Shown here piece after piece: positions 6,169 through 6,445 of a DNA stretch of 6,445 nucleotides; within the stretch, counting starts at the first letter, position 1; the number at the start of each line of letters is the position of its first letter. Under the pieces are notes generated by a model that was not told where the DNA came from, searched no databases, and worked only from the letters and a program-made list of their open reading frames with translations. Source of the DNA: Acidimicrobiia bacterium (GTDB lineage Bacteria; Actinomycetota; Acidimicrobiia; UBA5794; JAOTWH01). The stretch covers positions 1 through 6,445 of the forward strand of contig JAOTWH010000131.1 in assembly GCA_029863035.1 (NCBI GenBank). The letters run 5' to 3'. The position numbers and the translations under genes are program-made.

Positions 6169-6445
6169 TCAACCGCTGTCACCGATCGAGCCCGTCATGT
6201 CTGGCTCTTGCATCCGATCCGATCTTCCCCGCTCGCGCAACACCTGTTCCACTCCCTTGATGATCCGGTCCCCCGAGATCAGCATCCCCCCGATGATCAC
6301 CAGGCCGAACACCAGGAACTGCAATGAGGTCGCCAGGCCGAGTGAGCGCATCATCTGGTTGAGGCCGGTGAGGAAGAAGGCGGCCGCGAAGGTCGACAGC
6401 GGGCTGGCCAGGCCTCCCGTTAACGACGCCCCACCGATGACCACG
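6169..6445 (-). CDS. ABC importer permease, RbsC-like (C-terminal fragment, cut by window edge)
   Basis: Only the last 91 residues are inside the window; the gene continues beyond position 6445, so the GTG at 6442-6444 is not its real start. The visible part begins with VVIGGASLTGG, the conserved glycine-rich block near the end of BPD_transp_2 (RbsC-type) permeases. Two hydrophobic segments follow (about residues 14-26 and 42-57 of the fragment), then a charged cytoplasmic tail ending in GSIGDSG. It is the first visible gene of the operon and differs in sequence from the permease domain of the downstream fusion protein. This suggests that the two permeases form a heterodimeric channel. Unlike the downstream permease it carries no enzyme domain. 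Confidence 0.85.
   Translation of the reverse strand, partial: VVIGGASLTGGLASPLSTFAAAFFLTGLNQMMRSLGLATSLQFLVFGLVIIGGMLISGDRIIKGVEQVLRERGRSDRMQEPDMTGSIGDSG

Noticed and set aside
6092..6172. TTG start for the binding protein, overlapping the upstream permease stop as TTGA
   Set aside because: It would put 27 polar and charged residues before a clear lipoprotein signal peptide. The ATG at 6089-6091 has a strong GAGGAGGA site at proper spacing.
1..6445. CRISPR, insertion sequence, tRNA or phage-like structure
   Set aside because: No spaced identical direct repeats, transposase motifs, terminal inverted repeats or tRNA-like cloverleaf segments were seen. The window is almost fully occupied by coding sequence.

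Overview
This high-GC window with Actinobacteria-like features most likely comes from an actinobacterium. The lipoprotein has a long Thr/Ala/Pro-rich linker after its lipobox cysteine, which resembles Acidimicrobiia and other deep actinobacterial lineages. That placement is an inference from composition and protein style only.

Most of the window (625-6445, minus strand) is one ABC uptake operon. In transcription order it holds: the C-terminal end of a RbsC-like permease (cut by the window edge); a lipoprotein sugar-type substrate-binding protein; a double-NBD ATPase of the RbsA/MglA/XylG type; and an 822-residue protein that joins a complete RbsC-like permease to a complete metal-dependent amidohydrolase in one reading frame. 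Spacing is tight: 77 bp, then 26 bp, then a 4-bp GTGA overlap. The genes therefore look co-transcribed and partly translationally coupled. The simplest reading is that the lipoprotein captures a small solute, the ATPase drives import through a permease pair, and the amidohydrolase fused to the cytoplasmic end of one permease hydrolyses or deaminates the solute as it enters. The substrate cannot be read from the sequence.

At the left end, on the plus strand and convergent with the operon, is a small complete DUF1801/YdhG-like gene (79-474). Between it and the operon end lies a decayed piece of a SnoaL-like (ester cyclase) gene. Only its C-terminal third or so remains, directly abutting the DUF1801 gene in the same frame after a TAG stop. 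It is broken again by an apparent extra C in a C4 run (598-601), and its native stop has been lost.

The main item of interest is the permease-amidohydrolase fusion, a physical link between transport and catabolism. The cyclase remnant is a second, smaller discovery. No RNA genes, CRISPR arrays, insertion sequences or convincing intrinsic terminators were seen.
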